DNA of 64,000 nt from Modestobacter caceresii (GCF_000761485.1 NZ_JPMX01000003.1:1-64000); one strand, 5' to 3'. Shown: positions 27,306-37,009, counted from the first letter of the stretch. Translations and numbers: made by a program. Notes: generated by a model not told the origin, from the sequence alone.

Positions 27306-29674
27306 CGGAGGGGCGCGCGCACTTCCTGGTCGAGCCGTGGTCGCTGACCGAGGTCGGCGTCGACCTGGCCTCCCTGGGGGTCCACGAGTCGGTGTTCGCC
27401 CTGGCCAACGGGCACATCGGGATGCGCGGCACGCTCGACGAGGGTGAACCGGTCATCGTCCCCGGCACCTACCTCAACGGCTTCTTCGAGGAGCGGCCGA
27501 TGCCCTACGCCGAGGCCGGCTACGGCTTCCCGGAGCAGGGCCAGACCGTGGTCAACGTGACCGACGGCAAGCTGATCCGGCTGCTGGTCGGGGACACCCC
27601 GCTGGACCTGCAGTACGGCGACGTCATCGACCACCGCCGGACGCTGGACCTGCGCAACGGGCTGCTGCGCCGCAACACCGAGTGGCGCGGGCCCAGCGGA
27701 CGTCAGGTGCGGGTCACCAGCACCCGGCTCGTCTCGCTGACCCGGCGGTCGATCGCCGCCATCGAGTACACCGTCGAGTGCACCGACGACCAGGGCGACC
27801 TCTACATCGCCCTGCAGTCGGACCTGCTGGCCAACGAGTTCGTGACCACATCCCAGTCCGGCGACCCCCGCGCCGCCTCGGCGATGACCCGGCCGCTGGA
27901 GTCGGAGCTGCACGTGGGTCGCGGCCGGCACGCCGTCCTGGTGCACCAGACCGCCCGCAGCCGGCTGCGGATGGCCGCCGGGATGGACCACGAGGTCGAC
28001 GTCCCCGACTCGGCCACCGAGGACCTGGAGGTCTCCCCGGACCTGGCCCGCTACACCCTGGCCGCCCGGCTGCCGGCCGGCTCGAAGCTGCGGCTGGTGA
28101 AGTACCTCGCCTACGGCTGGTCCAGCCGCCGCTCGTCGGCCGCCGTCCGGGACCAGGTGGAGGGGGCGCTGGCCACGGCGAAGCTGGCCGGCTGGAACCG
28201 GCTGGTGCGGGAACAGCGGGAGCTGCTGGACCGGCACTGGGACGAGGCCGACGTCGAGGTGGAGGGCGACGACGAGCTCCAGCAGGCGGTGCGGGTCGGC
28301 ATGTTCCACGTCCTGCAGGCGGGCCTGCGCGCCGAGCGGCAGCCGATCCCGGCCAAGGGGCTGACCGGTGACGGCTACGACGGCCACACGTTCTGGGACA
28401 CCGAGACCTACGTGCTGCCCGTGCTCACCTACACCGCGCCCGGAGCCGTGCGCGATGCGCTGCTGTGGCGGCACTCGACCCTGGACCTGGCCCGCGAGCG
28501 GGCCCGCGTGCTCGGCCACACCGGCGCCGCGTTCCCGTGGCGGACCATCCGCGGGGAGGAGACGTCGGGCTACTGGCCGGCCGGGACGGCGGCCTTCCAC
28601 ATCAACGCCGACATCGCCGACGCCGTCGCCCGCTACACCGCGGCCACCCTGGACGACGAGTTCGACCGCGACCACGGCACCGAGCTGCTGGTCGAGACGG
28701 CCCGGCTGTGGGCCTCGCTCGGCCACTTCGACGACGGTCGGGGCTTCCGGATCGACGGTGTCACCGGGCCCGACGAGTACACCGCCGTCGTGGACAACAA
28801 CGTCTACACGAACCTGATGGCGCAGCGGAACCTGCGGGAGGCGGTCGCGGCCGCCCACCGCCAGCCCGACACCGCGGCGCGGCTGCAGGTGGGCGAGGAC
28901 GAGCTGGAGCTGTGGGCCCGCGCCGCGGACGGCATGCGGGTGCCGTTCAACGCCGACCTCGGGGTGCACGAGCAGTCCGAGGGGTTCACCCACCACGAGG
29001 AGTGGGACTACGAGGGCACCCGGCCCGACCAGTACCCGCTGCTGCTGCACTTCCCCTACTTCGACATCTACCGCAAGCAGGTCGTGAAGCAGGCCGACCT
29101 GGTGATGGCGCTGCACCTGCGGGGGGACGCCTTCACGCTCGAGGAGAAGATCGCCGACTTCGCCTACTACGAGGCGCGGACGGTGCGGGACTCCTCCCTG
29201 TCGGCCGCGGTGCAGGCGGTGATCGCCGCCGAGACGGGGCACCTCGACCTCGCGCACGACTACTGGGGCGAGGCGGCCCTGACCGACCTGCAGAACCTGC
29301 ACGGCAACAGCGGGCACGGGCTGCACATCGCCTCGCTGGCCGGGGGCTGGATGGTCGCGGTCGGCGGGTTCGGCGGGATGCGCGACCACGGTGGCCGCCT
29401 GACCTTCGCCCCGCGGTTGCCCAGCCGGATCCGCCGGCTGCGCTTCCGGGTGGTGTTCCAGGGGAACTGCCTGTCGGTCACGGTGACCCCGGAGAAGGCC
29501 AGCTACCGGCTGGTCTACGGCGACGGACCGCTGGAGACCGCGCACCACGGGGAGCCGATCGTGGTCACCGCCGAGACGGTGGAGCGGGAGATCCCGCCGC
29601 CTCCCGACGTCGACCCGGTGCGCCAGCCGCCGCACGCCGCCCCCCGCCGCCGCAACCGCCCCACCAGCGACTGA
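27302..29674 (+). CDS. Glycoside hydrolase family 65 protein (disaccharide phosphorylase)
   Basis: A 790-residue GH65 enzyme with its three regions: N-terminal beta-sandwich (FALANGHIGMRGTLDEGEP), the (alpha/alpha)6 barrel with GYDGHTFWDTETYVLPVL, and a C-terminal small domain. The general acid is Glu492 in GPDEYTAVVDNNVYTN; the phosphate-site region is HGLHIASLAGGWM. GH65 enzymes phosphorolyse maltose, trehalose, kojibiose or nigerose to beta-glucose-1-phosphate; coupling to a beta-phosphoglucomutase fits. Trehalose or maltose is most likely but not provable here. Confidence 0.93.
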   Translation: MTEGRAHFLVEPWSLTEVGVDLASLGVHESVFALANGHIGMRGTLDEGEPVIVPGTYLNGFFEERPMPYAEAGYGFPEQGQTVVNVTDGKLIRLLVGDTPLDLQYGDVIDHRRTLDLRNGLLRRNTEWRGPSGRQVRVTSTRLVSLTRRSIAAIEYTVECTDDQGDLYIALQSDLLANEFVTTSQSGDPRAASAMTRPLESELHVGRGRHAVLVHQTARSRLRMAAGMDHEVDVPDSATEDLEVSPDLARYTLAARLPAGSKLRLVKYLAYGWSSRRSSAAVRDQVEGALATAKLAGWNRLVREQRELLDRHWDEADVEVEGDDELQQAVRVGMFHVLQAGLRAERQPIPAKGLTGDGYDGHTFWDTETYVLPVLTYTAPGAVRDALLWRHSTLDLARERARVLGHTGAAFPWRTIRGEETSGYWPAGTAAFHINADIADAVARYTAATLDDEFDRDHGTELLVETARLWASLGHFDDGRGFRIDGVTGPDEYTAVVDNNVYTNLMAQRNLREAVAAAHRQPDTAARLQVGEDELELWARAADGMRVPFNADLGVHEQSEGFTHHEEWDYEGTRPDQYPLLLHFPYFDIYRKQVVKQADLVMALHLRGDAFTLEEKIADFAYYEARTVRDSSLSAAVQAVIAAETGHLDLAHDYWGEAALTDLQNLHGNSGHGLHIASLAGGWMVAVGGFGGMRDHGGRLTFAPRLPSRIRRLRFRVVFQGNCLSVTVTPEKASYRLVYGDGPLETAHHGEPIVVTAETVEREIPPPPDVDPVRQPPHAAPRRRNRPTSD

Positions 29675-29682
29675 AGGAGGCC

Positions 29683-29724
29683 CCCCCTTCACCACCAAAA
29701 TGGCCATCTTGGTGGTGAAGGGGG
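29683..29724. terminator. Bidirectional terminator hairpin
   Basis: Perfect 16-bp stem cccccttcaccaccaa / ttggtggtgaaggggg with a 10-nt, itself palindromic loop, between the convergent GH65 and M50-like genes. It is the strongest hairpin seen. Confidence 0.85.
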
Positions 29725-30444
29725 TCAGAGGGGGGCGGTGTCGCGGAGGAGCCACCAGCCGCCGAGGAGCAGGGCACCACCGTCGACGAGCAGGAAGACG
29801 GCTACCCACACGATCCCCGGCAGCCCGGTGAGCCGGGCCAGCTGGTCGGCGTCGGAGTCCCGGGCCGTGCCCGAGCGGCGCTTGGCCTGGAGCTCCAGGA
29901 CGGTCTTCGGCGCGGCCAGCAGCAGGAACCAGGTGACGCCGGCCGCGAACGCCGACTGTCCCACCGCGGGCAGCCACCAGGTGGCGGCGAAGACCAGGGT
30001 GCCGGTGACGAGCACCGACCACAGGCCGTACCAGTTGCGGATCTGCACCAGCAGCAGGGCCAGCAGCAGCAACAGCGCCCACAGCAGGCCGATCGCGAAC
30101 CCGGCGGCCAGCAGCGCCGCCGCGCCCAGCCCGAACAGGGCCGGGCCGGTGTAGCCCGCGGCTGCGGTCAGCACCATGCCGGGGCCGGTGGGCCGGCCGG
30201 CCGACACCGTCACACCGGAGGTGTCGGAGTGCAGGCGGATGCCGGCCAGTCGCCGGCCGGTGACCAGGGCGGCCAGGCCGTGCGCGCCCTCGTGCGCGAT
30301 CGTCACCGAGTGCCGGGCCCGCTGCCACAGGGTGGGGGAGAGGACCAGGGCAGCGGCGAGCGCCGCGGTCAGGACGAGCAGCCAGAGCGGCAGCGGGGGA
30401 GAGGTCGCGGAGACCTGCTCCCAGAGCGAGCTGACGACGTCCAC
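29725..30444 (-). CDS. M50B-like zinc metalloprotease, integral membrane
   Basis: A 239-residue membrane protein. The zinc motif HEGAH lies in VTIAHEGAHGLAALVTGRRL near residue 48, and at least six hydrophobic helices follow, including LLWALLLLLALLLVQIRNWYG. This is the actinobacterial M50B/DUF-type peptidase family related to site-2 proteases; the substrate is unknown. GTG 30444 is the likeliest start; the open frame further upstream shows no similarity. Confidence 0.85.
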   Translation of the reverse strand: MDVVSSLWEQVSATSPPLPLWLLVLTAALAAALVLSPTLWQRARHSVTIAHEGAHGLAALVTGRRLAGIRLHSDTSGVTVSAGRPTGPGMVLTAAAGYTGPALFGLGAAALLAAGFAIGLLWALLLLLALLLVQIRNWYGLWSVLVTGTLVFAATWWLPAVGQSAFAAGVTWFLLLAAPKTVLELQAKRRSGTARDSDADQLARLTGLPGIVWVAVFLLVDGGALLLGGWWLLRDTAPL

Positions 30445-30552
30445 CCGGGCATCGTCGCCAGTGGACCTGTGCGTGAGGTCAGCGCCACGCCGCTGGACGC
30501 CCGGTGACCGACCCGACATCTCCGCGACATCCGCGCCAGGGATGCTGGGGCC

Positions 30553-31209
30553 ATGGAGAGCACTGTCCCGGTGCCGGCGCTCGCGGAGACCCCGCAGCTG
30601 CCGGTGACCGTCTCCTTCACCCGGCGGGCCGACCCGGCCCACACGGTGGAGATGACCGCCTGGATCCGGGCGGGACTGACGATGGCCGAGAACTTCCCCG
30701 GGTTCCTCGGCGGTGGCTGGGTCCGCCCACGCCACGACGCCGACGAGTGGCACATGCTGTGCCGCTTCGACTCACCGGCGACGATGACGGCCTGGGAGGC
30801 CAGCCCGGAGCGACGCTGGTGGCTCGGGTCGGCGCAGGGGCTGGCCGAGGTCACCCGCACCGAGCGGCGCACCGGCATCGAGGGCTGGTTCGACGCGCCG
30901 GCCGACGCGGCGACGGAGCTGCCCGCGTCCACCGCACCCCCGCGGTGGAAGCAGGCGGTCACCATCTGGCTGGTCTTCTTCCCGCTCAACCTGCTGGCCA
31001 CGGTCACCCTGGGTGCGCTGCTGACCGAGGCCCACGTCGTCCTCCGGGTGGCGGTGATGACGCTGACCCTCACCCCGGTGATGACCTACCTGCTGCTGCC
31101 CTGGATGACCCGGCGGCTGGGGTGGTGGCTCCGGAAGGACCCCGTCCCCCTCACCCCTCGCAAGCTCGGGGCGAGCCTCCGGACGGGGCCGAACTGGCGC
31201 GACCGCTGA
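30553..31209 (+). CDS. ABM domain protein with C-terminal membrane hairpin
   Basis: A 218-residue protein. Residues about 15-110 form an antibiotic-biosynthesis-monooxygenase-like ferredoxin fold (PVTVSFTRRADPAHTVEMTAWIR..., WHMLCRFDSPATMTAWEASP); residues about 135-195 are two membrane helices (IWLVFFPLNLLATVTLGALL). Such proteins are common in actinobacteria; enzymatic activity is unproven. ATG 30553 has GATGCT 6 nt upstream, a weak leaderless pattern. Confidence 0.82.
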   Translation: MESTVPVPALAETPQLPVTVSFTRRADPAHTVEMTAWIRAGLTMAENFPGFLGGGWVRPRHDADEWHMLCRFDSPATMTAWEASPERRWWLGSAQGLAEVTRTERRTGIEGWFDAPADAATELPASTAPPRWKQAVTIWLVFFPLNLLATVTLGALLTEAHVVLRVAVMTLTLTPVMTYLLLPWMTRRLGWWLRKDPVPLTPRKLGASLRTGPNWRDR

Positions 31210-31255
31210 GCCCGGTCGACCGACGTCCACCGACGGAGGGCAGGAGGGGCCGAGG

Positions 31256-31927
31256 TCAGACGAGGTCGGCGTCGTGGGTGAGCAGGGCGATCTGGACCCG
31301 GTTGGCGACGTCCAGCTTGACCAGCAGCCGGGAGACGTGTGCCTTCACGGTGGCCACGCTGAGGTACAGCTCGGCGCCGATCTGGGCGTTGGACAGCCCA
31401 CGCCCGACGGCGAGCGCCACCTCGCGCTCCCGGTCGCTCAGCAGGTCGAGCCGTGTCCGCGCGCGCGTCTGCCGGTCCTCGGCCGGGCCGGCCGGCCGCA
31501 CCGCCGAGACGTGCGCGATGAGCTGACGGGTCACGGTGGGGGAGAGCATCGGCTCGCCGGCCGCCACCCGGCGCACGGCCTCCAGGATCGCGACCGGTGG
31601 GGTGTCCTTGAGCAGGAACCCGCTGGCCCCCGCGCGCAGCGCCCGGAGCACCTGGTCGTCGGCGTCGAAGGTGGTCAGCACGATGACCTCGGGGGCATCC
31701 GGCGTCGCCTGCAGCAGCTCGGTGGCCGTCAGGCCGTCGGTGCGCGGCATCCGGATGTCCATCAGGACGACGTCCGGGGCGCTCGCCGCCACGGCGGCCG
31801 GCACCTCGTCGCCGTCGGTGGCCTCGCCGACGAGCTCCAGGTCCACCGCCCCGCCGAGCACCATCGCCAGCGCCGCGCGCACCAGCGGGTCGTCGTCCAC
31901 GACGAGGACCCGGACGGGTTCCCTCAC
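31256..31927 (-). CDS. LuxR-type response regulator (NarL family)
   Basis: A 223-residue regulator from GTG 31927: receiver domain with Asp11-Asp12-Asp13, phospho-acceptor Asp57 in VVLMDIRMP and Lys in FLLKDTPP, then a LuxR HTH (LSDREREVALAVGRGLSNAQIGAELYLSVATVKAHVSRLL). GTGA overlap with the upstream kinase gene indicates co-translation. The likely target is the divergent ABC exporter at 33358-35045. Confidence 0.94.
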   Translation of the reverse strand: MREPVRVLVVDDDPLVRAALAMVLGGAVDLELVGEATDGDEVPAAVAASAPDVVLMDIRMPRTDGLTATELLQATPDAPEVIVLTTFDADDQVLRALRAGASGFLLKDTPPVAILEAVRRVAAGEPMLSPTVTRQLIAHVSAVRPAGPAEDRQTRARTRLDLLSDREREVALAVGRGLSNAQIGAELYLSVATVKAHVSRLLVKLDVANRVQIALLTHDADLV

Positions 31928-33219
31928 GCCGTCTCCGGCCAGGGCAGCTCGGCGCGCAGCCGGAACTCCCCGTCGGGCGTCCAGCCGTGCTCCAGGTGCC
32001 CACCGCCCAGGCTGACCCGCTCCAGCAGACCCACCAGTCCGGTGCCGGCGCTGGGCAGCGGCGCGGAGTGCTCCCCGCCGGCCGGCGGCGGGTTGCGCAC
32101 CTCCACGGTGAGGCCCCTGCCCGGGCCCCCGGCCACGACGACGGCGGCCACCGTGCCCGGCGCGTGCTTGCGCACGTTGGTCAGGCCCTCCTGGACGACG
32201 CGGTAGGCGTTGCGCCCGGTGGCTGCCGGGGCCGAGCCGAGCTCGGGCACCCGGTACTCCGCCCGCACCCGGACCCCGGCCCGCCGGCACTCCTCGATGA
32301 GCGCGGGCAGGTCGGCCAGCCTCGGCTGCGGGCGGGTGCTCGGGTCGCCGTCCCCACCGTCGCGGAGCACCCCGATCACCTCCCGGAGGTCCTCCAGCGC
32401 CTGGCGGGCACTGGCCCGGACCACGCCGGCGGCCCGGGCCACCTCGGCCGCGGGGGCGTCGGGGCGGAACTCCAGCGCCCCGGCGTGCATGCTCAGCAGG
32501 GACAGCCGGTGGGCCAGCACGTCGTGCATCTCCCGGGCGATCCGGGTGCGCTCGAGGTGCCGGGCCTGTTCGACCCGCAGCTGCTGCTCGTCCTCGGCCC
32601 GCACCGCCCGTTCCCGCAACGACACCACCAGCTGACGGCGGGCACGGACGAACAGGCCCGAGGCCACGACGGCGGCGGTGAGCACGACGCCGAAGCCGAG
32701 CAACAGCGGCCACGGCATGTCCTCGGTCGGGCGCAGCAGGCTGTAGGTGACGACCGATGCGAGGTTGAGCCCCGTCACGGCCAGCACCGGCGGGAGCCGG
32801 CGGTGCACCGCGACGGTGAACAGCGCGATCAGCACCGCCGCGCCGCTCATGTCGGAGAAGCTGCCGATCAGCGCCAGCACCACGGCCACGCCGACCGGCC
32901 ACCGGCGCCGCCACCACAACAGCAGGCAACCGATGGACCCGGCCAGGACGTCGGCAGCGATCAGCGCATCCGGGTGCGGGCCCGGTTCGCTCAGGGTGAT
33001 GCCCACGATGACCATGCCGAAGGCGATCGCGAAGAGGAACGCCGCGACGTCGACCGCCCAGTCGCGGACCGAGCGGCGGACCCGGCGGCGTCGGCCCGTG
33101 CCGGACGTGGTGTCCGGGCTCCGCTCGGGCACAGCACCCGGGTCACCCAGGAGCTGGGCCGGCACCAGCGAGGGGTGTTCCACGCCGGGGGCGGACCCCG
33201 GTCCCGTCGCCACGCTCAC
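31924..33219 (-). CDS. Sensor histidine kinase (HisKA_3)
   Basis: A 431-residue kinase with about five N-terminal hydrophobic helices (residues about 55-190), a coiled-coil (RERAVRAEDEQQLRVEQARH), the HisKA_3 phospho-acceptor histidine in RIAREMHDVLAHRLSLLSMH, and an ATPase domain with RVVQEGLTNVRKHAPGT and GTGLVGLLERVSLGGG. It is paired with the response regulator downstream. Its gene diverges from an ABC transporter operon, the usual arrangement for envelope-stress or antibiotic-sensing systems. Confidence 0.94.
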   Translation of the reverse strand: MSVATGPGSAPGVEHPSLVPAQLLGDPGAVPERSPDTTSGTGRRRRVRRSVRDWAVDVAAFLFAIAFGMVIVGITLSEPGPHPDALIAADVLAGSIGCLLLWWRRRWPVGVAVVLALIGSFSDMSGAAVLIALFTVAVHRRLPPVLAVTGLNLASVVTYSLLRPTEDMPWPLLLGFGVVLTAAVVASGLFVRARRQLVVSLRERAVRAEDEQQLRVEQARHLERTRIAREMHDVLAHRLSLLSMHAGALEFRPDAPAAEVARAAGVVRASARQALEDLREVIGVLRDGGDGDPSTRPQPRLADLPALIEECRRAGVRVRAEYRVPELGSAPAATGRNAYRVVQEGLTNVRKHAPGTVAAVVVAGGPGRGLTVEVRNPPPAGGEHSAPLPSAGTGLVGLLERVSLGGGHLEHGWTPDGEFRLRAELPWPETA

Positions 33220-33357
33220 AGGAGGAGGCTACGGACGCCCGTCGGTCGCCGGAACAGACCAAGGTCTACGTCTGCGGCGTCGGTAGCCGGGGGGAGCGGG
33301 TGATCACCTACTTCTGGCCGATGCGCGGAGCCGGTCGGACAGAGCAGGGTCTGCACC

Positions 33358-34263
33358 ATGATCACGATCGAACACCTGACGAAGGCGTACGGCGGGCAGC
33401 TCGCCGTCGCCGACGTCTCCTTCTCCTGTCCGCCGGGCACCGTCACCGGCTTCCTCGGCCCCAACGGTGCCGGCAAGTCCACGACGATGCGCGCACTGGT
33501 CGGGTTGGCCGAGCCGACCAGCGGCACCGCGACCGTCGGCGGGCGCCGGTACCGCGACCTGCCCAACGCCGGTCGCTCGGTGGGCGTGCTCCTCGACGCC
33601 GGTGCCCAGCACGGTGGGCGCACCGGGCGGGAGGTGCTCACCCTGGCCTCCCGGGTCCTCGGCGTCGACCGTCGCCGGGTGGACGAGGCGCTGGAGCGGG
33701 TGGGCCTGGCCGGGCGGCCGGCCGGCAAGCGCGTCGGCCAGTACTCCCTCGGGATGCGGCAGCGGCTGGGCCTGGCGACCGCGCTGCTCGGCGACCCGCA
33801 GGTGCTGGTGCTCGACGAGCCGGCGAACGGGCTGGACCCGGAGGGCATCTTCTGGATGCGCGGGCTGCTGCGCGACTTCGCCGACCGCGGCGGCACCGTG
33901 CTCCTCTCCTCCCACCTGCTGCACGAGGTCGAGGCGGTCGCCGACCAGCTGGTGGTCATCTCCGGCGGGCGGATCGTCGCGCAGGGCAGCAAGTCCGAGC
34001 TGCTGGCCGGCACCGGCGGCACCTTGGTGCGCGGTCCGGACCGGGCCCTGCTGGCCAAGGCGCTGGAGGTGGCCGGCATCGGCATCTCAGCCGGACCGGA
34101 CGACGCCCTCGTGGCCGACGCCGAGGCCCTCGCCGTCGGTCAGGCGGTGGCCGCGGCGGGCGTCGTGCTCACCGAGCTGCGGGCCGCCGGGGGAGCGGGG
34201 CTGGAGGACCTCTTCCGCTCCCTCACCGGTTCCTCGCACGAGGTCCAGGAGGTGCAGGCATGA
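33358..34263 (+). CDS. ABC exporter ATP-binding protein
   Basis: A 301-residue ATPase with Walker A GPNGAGKSTTM near residue 38, a Q-loop-type LLDAGAQHGGRTGRE, signature YSLGMRQRLGLATALLG, Walker B VLVLDEPANGLDPEG and H-loop SSHLLHEVE. The C-terminal region is that of CcmA-like efflux ATPases. It is coupled by ATGA overlap to the permease gene and is likely controlled by the divergent two-component system. Confidence 0.94.
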   Translation: MITIEHLTKAYGGQLAVADVSFSCPPGTVTGFLGPNGAGKSTTMRALVGLAEPTSGTATVGGRRYRDLPNAGRSVGVLLDAGAQHGGRTGREVLTLASRVLGVDRRRVDEALERVGLAGRPAGKRVGQYSLGMRQRLGLATALLGDPQVLVLDEPANGLDPEGIFWMRGLLRDFADRGGTVLLSSHLLHEVEAVADQLVVISGGRIVAQGSKSELLAGTGGTLVRGPDRALLAKALEVAGIGISAGPDDALVADAEALAVGQAVAAAGVVLTELRAAGGAGLEDLFRSLTGSSHEVQEVQA

Positions 34264-35045
34264 GCACCGCGACCCTCACACCGGAACAGCCGCGCACGCT
34301 GGCGGACCACCCGGCGCCGTCCCTGCTCCAGCTGGTGCGGGTGGAGCTGCGCAAGTCCTACGACACCCGCGCCGGACGGTGGCTGCTGATCGTCATCGGC
34401 CTGGCTGTGCTCGCGGTGGTGGCGCTCTCGCTGTTCGTCGAGGACGTGCCCAAGACGTTCACCGACCACTTCGGCTTCACCCAGCTGCCGATCAGCATCC
34501 TGCTGCCGGTGCTCGGCATCCTGCTGGTGACGAGCGAGTGGTCGCAGCGCACCGCCATGACGACGTTCACGCTGGTGCCGCGCCGCTCCCGGGTGCTCGT
34601 CGCCAAGGTGCTCGCGGCCACGCTGCTGGCGGTGCTCGGGGTCGTCGTCGCGGCGCTGGCCTCCGTGCTCGCGACCGTGCTGACCCCGGTCTTCTCCGAC
34701 GCGGAGAGGGACTGGAGCCTCAGCGCCGCGCTGGTGGGCCAAGTGCTCGTCGTCCAGGTGGTGACCGTGCTGGCCGGTGTCGCGTTCGGCATGCTGCTGC
34801 TCAGCTCGCCCCTGGCGATCGTCCTGTACTTCGTGCTGCCTACGGTCTTCACCATCCTGGTCAGCCTGGTGGCGGCGCTGGACTGGGTGCGCGACTGGCT
34901 GGACCTGTCGACCACCTCGATGCCGCTGTTCGAGGACGGAGTGGATGCGCAGGGGTGGCTGCAGTTCGGCACCTCGGTGGGGCTGTGGGTGGCGTTGCCG
35001 ATGCTGCTCGGCTGGTTGCGCATCCTGCGGACCGAGGTCGCCTGA
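34260..35045 (+). CDS. ABC transporter permease
   Basis: From ATG 34260 (overlapping the ATPase stop), 261 residues with about six membrane helices of the ABC-2 type: VELRKSYDTRAGRWLLIVIG, then LPISILLPVLGILLVTSEWSQRTAMTTFTLVPRRSRVLVAK, a hallmark of this exporter group. The substrate is unknown. A hairpin at 35051-35084 ends the operon. Confidence 0.9.
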   Translation: MSTATLTPEQPRTLADHPAPSLLQLVRVELRKSYDTRAGRWLLIVIGLAVLAVVALSLFVEDVPKTFTDHFGFTQLPISILLPVLGILLVTSEWSQRTAMTTFTLVPRRSRVLVAKVLAATLLAVLGVVVAALASVLATVLTPVFSDAERDWSLSAALVGQVLVVQVVTVLAGVAFGMLLLSSPLAIVLYFVLPTVFTILVSLVAALDWVRDWLDLSTTSMPLFEDGVDAQGWLQFGTSVGLWVALPMLLGWLRILRTEVA

Positions 35046-35050
35046 CCCGA

Positions 35051-35084
35051 CGGTCGGCGGCGGGCGTCGTCCCGCCGCCGACCG
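35051..35084. terminator. Bidirectional terminator hairpin
   Basis: 14-bp stem cggtcggcggcggg / cccgccgccgaccg with a 6-nt loop in the 41-bp gap between the convergent permease and GH15 genes. Confidence 0.75.
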
Positions 35085-35086
35085 GC

Positions 35087-36877
35087 TCAGGCGTGCTCGC
35101 CGGGGACTCGCAGCGCCCCGCTGAGGTGCCGGGCGGTGTTGACCAGGCCGACGTGGCTGAAGGCCTGGGGGGTGTTGCCCAGGTGCCGGCCGGTCCGCGG
35201 GTCGTACTCCTCGCTCATCAGCCCGAGGTCGTTGCCCAGGCCCAGGAGCCGCTCGAACAGCTCCCGGGCCTCGGTCGTGCGGCCGATGCCGTTGAGCGCG
35301 TCGGCGAGCCAGAAGCTGCACAGCAGGAACGGCGCCTCCTCACCCGGCAGTCCGTCGACCCGGCCGTCGGCGTGGGTGTGGTAGCGGAGCAGGAAGCCGT
35401 CGGAGGTGAGCTCGCGCTGCACCGCCTCCACCGTGCCCACGACCCGATCGTCGTCCCAGGGCAGGAAGCCGACCTGGGGGATGAGCAGCAGGGCCGCGTC
35501 CAGGCCCTCGGAACCGTAGAACTGGGTGAACGTCCGGCGCTCGGCGTCATAGCCCCGGGCGCAGACGTCGTCGTGGATCCGCTGACGCAGGTCCCGCCAG
35601 CGCTCGACCGGCCCGTCCAGCCCGTGCCGCTCCACGGCCTCGATCGCGCCGTTGACGCCGGCCCAGGCCAGCACCTTGGAGTGCACGAAGTGGCGCGGCT
35701 CGCCCCGGACCTCCCACAGGCTGCTGTCCGGGGTGTCCCACACGCCCTCCAGGAAGGCCACCAGCTCCTTCTGGACCGCCCAGGCGTCCTCCAGTGGGGA
35801 CAGCCCGGACTCGCGGGCCAGGTGGAGCCCGTCGAGCAGCTCACCCCAGACGTCGAGCTGGAACTGACCGGCGGCGGCGTTGCCCACCCGCACCGGGGCC
35901 GAGCCCTCGTACCCGGGCAGCCACGGCAGCTCGTACTCCGGGATCCGCCGGGACCCGTCCAGCGCGTACATGATCCGCAGGTCGGCGGGGTCACCGGCGA
36001 CGGCGCGGAGCAGCCACTCCCGCCAGGCCCGCGCCTCCTCGAGGTAGCCCGTGCCGAGCAGCGCCTGCAGGGTGAACGCCGCGTCGCGCAGCCAGCAGTA
36101 GCGGTAGTCCCAGTTGCGGCTGCCGCCGAGCTCCTCGGGCAGGGAGGTGGTCGCGGCGGCGACGATCCCGCCGGTGGGCCGGTAGGTCAGCGCCTTGAGG
36201 GTGATCAGCGAGCGACGGACCGCCGGCCCCCACTCCCCGTCGTAGCTGCACTGGCCGATCCACTCGGCCCAGAACGCCTCGGTGCTCGTCAGTGCCTCCT
36301 CGGCGTCGACCGCCTCGGGCCGCGGCAGGTGCGAGGCGTGGTGGGTGAGCACGAACGGGACCCGCTCACCGGCAGCGACCTCGAACTCGGCTGCGGTGGT
36401 GTGGTCCTGCCCGTGCAGCTGGACCGGCGTGGCGAGGGAGACGGCGTCCGGGCCGGCGACGGCGACCAGGTCGCCGTCCACCGAACGCACCCAGGGCACC
36501 AGGTGGCCGTAGTCGAACCGGAGCACCAGGTCAAGCCGCATCGGCACCCGGCCGGACACGCCCTCGACGATGCGGACGACATCGGGGCTCTCGCCCCGCG
36601 GCGGCATGAAGTCGATGACCCGTACCGTCCCGGTCGGGGTCTCCCACTCGGTCTCCAGCACCAGTGAGTCACCTCGGTACCGCCGGCTGGTGCAGGTGCC
36701 CGCTCCAGCCGGCGCGAGCTGCCACCGGCCGTTGCGCTCGTCGCCCAGCAGCGCGGCGAAGCAGGCAGCGGAGTCGAAGGACGGCAGGCACAGCCAGTCG
36801 ATCGAGCCGTCCTTGCCGACCAGCGCAGCGGTCTGCAGGTCCCCGATCAGTCCGTAGTCCTCGATCCTGCTCGGCAC
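35087..36877 (-). CDS. Glycoside hydrolase family 15 protein (trehalase/glucoamylase-like)
   Basis: A 596-residue GH15 enzyme: N-terminal domain IEDYGLIGDLQTAALVGKDGSIDWLCLPSF, then the catalytic barrel with SRNWDYRYCWLRDAAFTLQAL and a C-terminal FSHVGLVNTARHL. Actinobacterial members of this type are trehalases (mycobacterial TreH) or glucoamylases. Presence of a GH65 phosphorylase 6 kb away, and the same 15-bp upstream motif, supports a glucan/trehalose role. Confidence 0.92.
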   Translation of the reverse strand: MPSRIEDYGLIGDLQTAALVGKDGSIDWLCLPSFDSAACFAALLGDERNGRWQLAPAGAGTCTSRRYRGDSLVLETEWETPTGTVRVIDFMPPRGESPDVVRIVEGVSGRVPMRLDLVLRFDYGHLVPWVRSVDGDLVAVAGPDAVSLATPVQLHGQDHTTAAEFEVAAGERVPFVLTHHASHLPRPEAVDAEEALTSTEAFWAEWIGQCSYDGEWGPAVRRSLITLKALTYRPTGGIVAAATTSLPEELGGSRNWDYRYCWLRDAAFTLQALLGTGYLEEARAWREWLLRAVAGDPADLRIMYALDGSRRIPEYELPWLPGYEGSAPVRVGNAAAGQFQLDVWGELLDGLHLARESGLSPLEDAWAVQKELVAFLEGVWDTPDSSLWEVRGEPRHFVHSKVLAWAGVNGAIEAVERHGLDGPVERWRDLRQRIHDDVCARGYDAERRTFTQFYGSEGLDAALLLIPQVGFLPWDDDRVVGTVEAVQRELTSDGFLLRYHTHADGRVDGLPGEEAPFLLCSFWLADALNGIGRTTEARELFERLLGLGNDLGLMSEEYDPRTGRHLGNTPQAFSHVGLVNTARHLSGALRVPGEHA

Positions 36878-36994
36878 GGGTGGTTCCTCTCGAGTGGGTC
36901 GGCCCGCGGGTCAGCCGCGGGTGGCACGCGGGAGGCGCCCTGCGCCCCCTACCGACCAGCCTCTCGCCGCAAACCCCTCCACCCGTTCGTTCGA

Positions 36995-37009
36995 CCGTTA
37001 TCCCCAACA
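36995..37009 (+). promoter_or_regulatory. 15-bp motif CCGTTATCCCCAACA, copy B
   Basis: In the divergent 282-bp gap between GH15 and isochorismatase, about 120 nt upstream of GH15. Same 15 bases as copies A and C. Confidence 0.45.

Noticed and set aside
27200-30328. 1042-codon minus-strand frame opposite GH65
   Set aside because: Antisense shadow; GH65 catalytic motifs are on the other strand.
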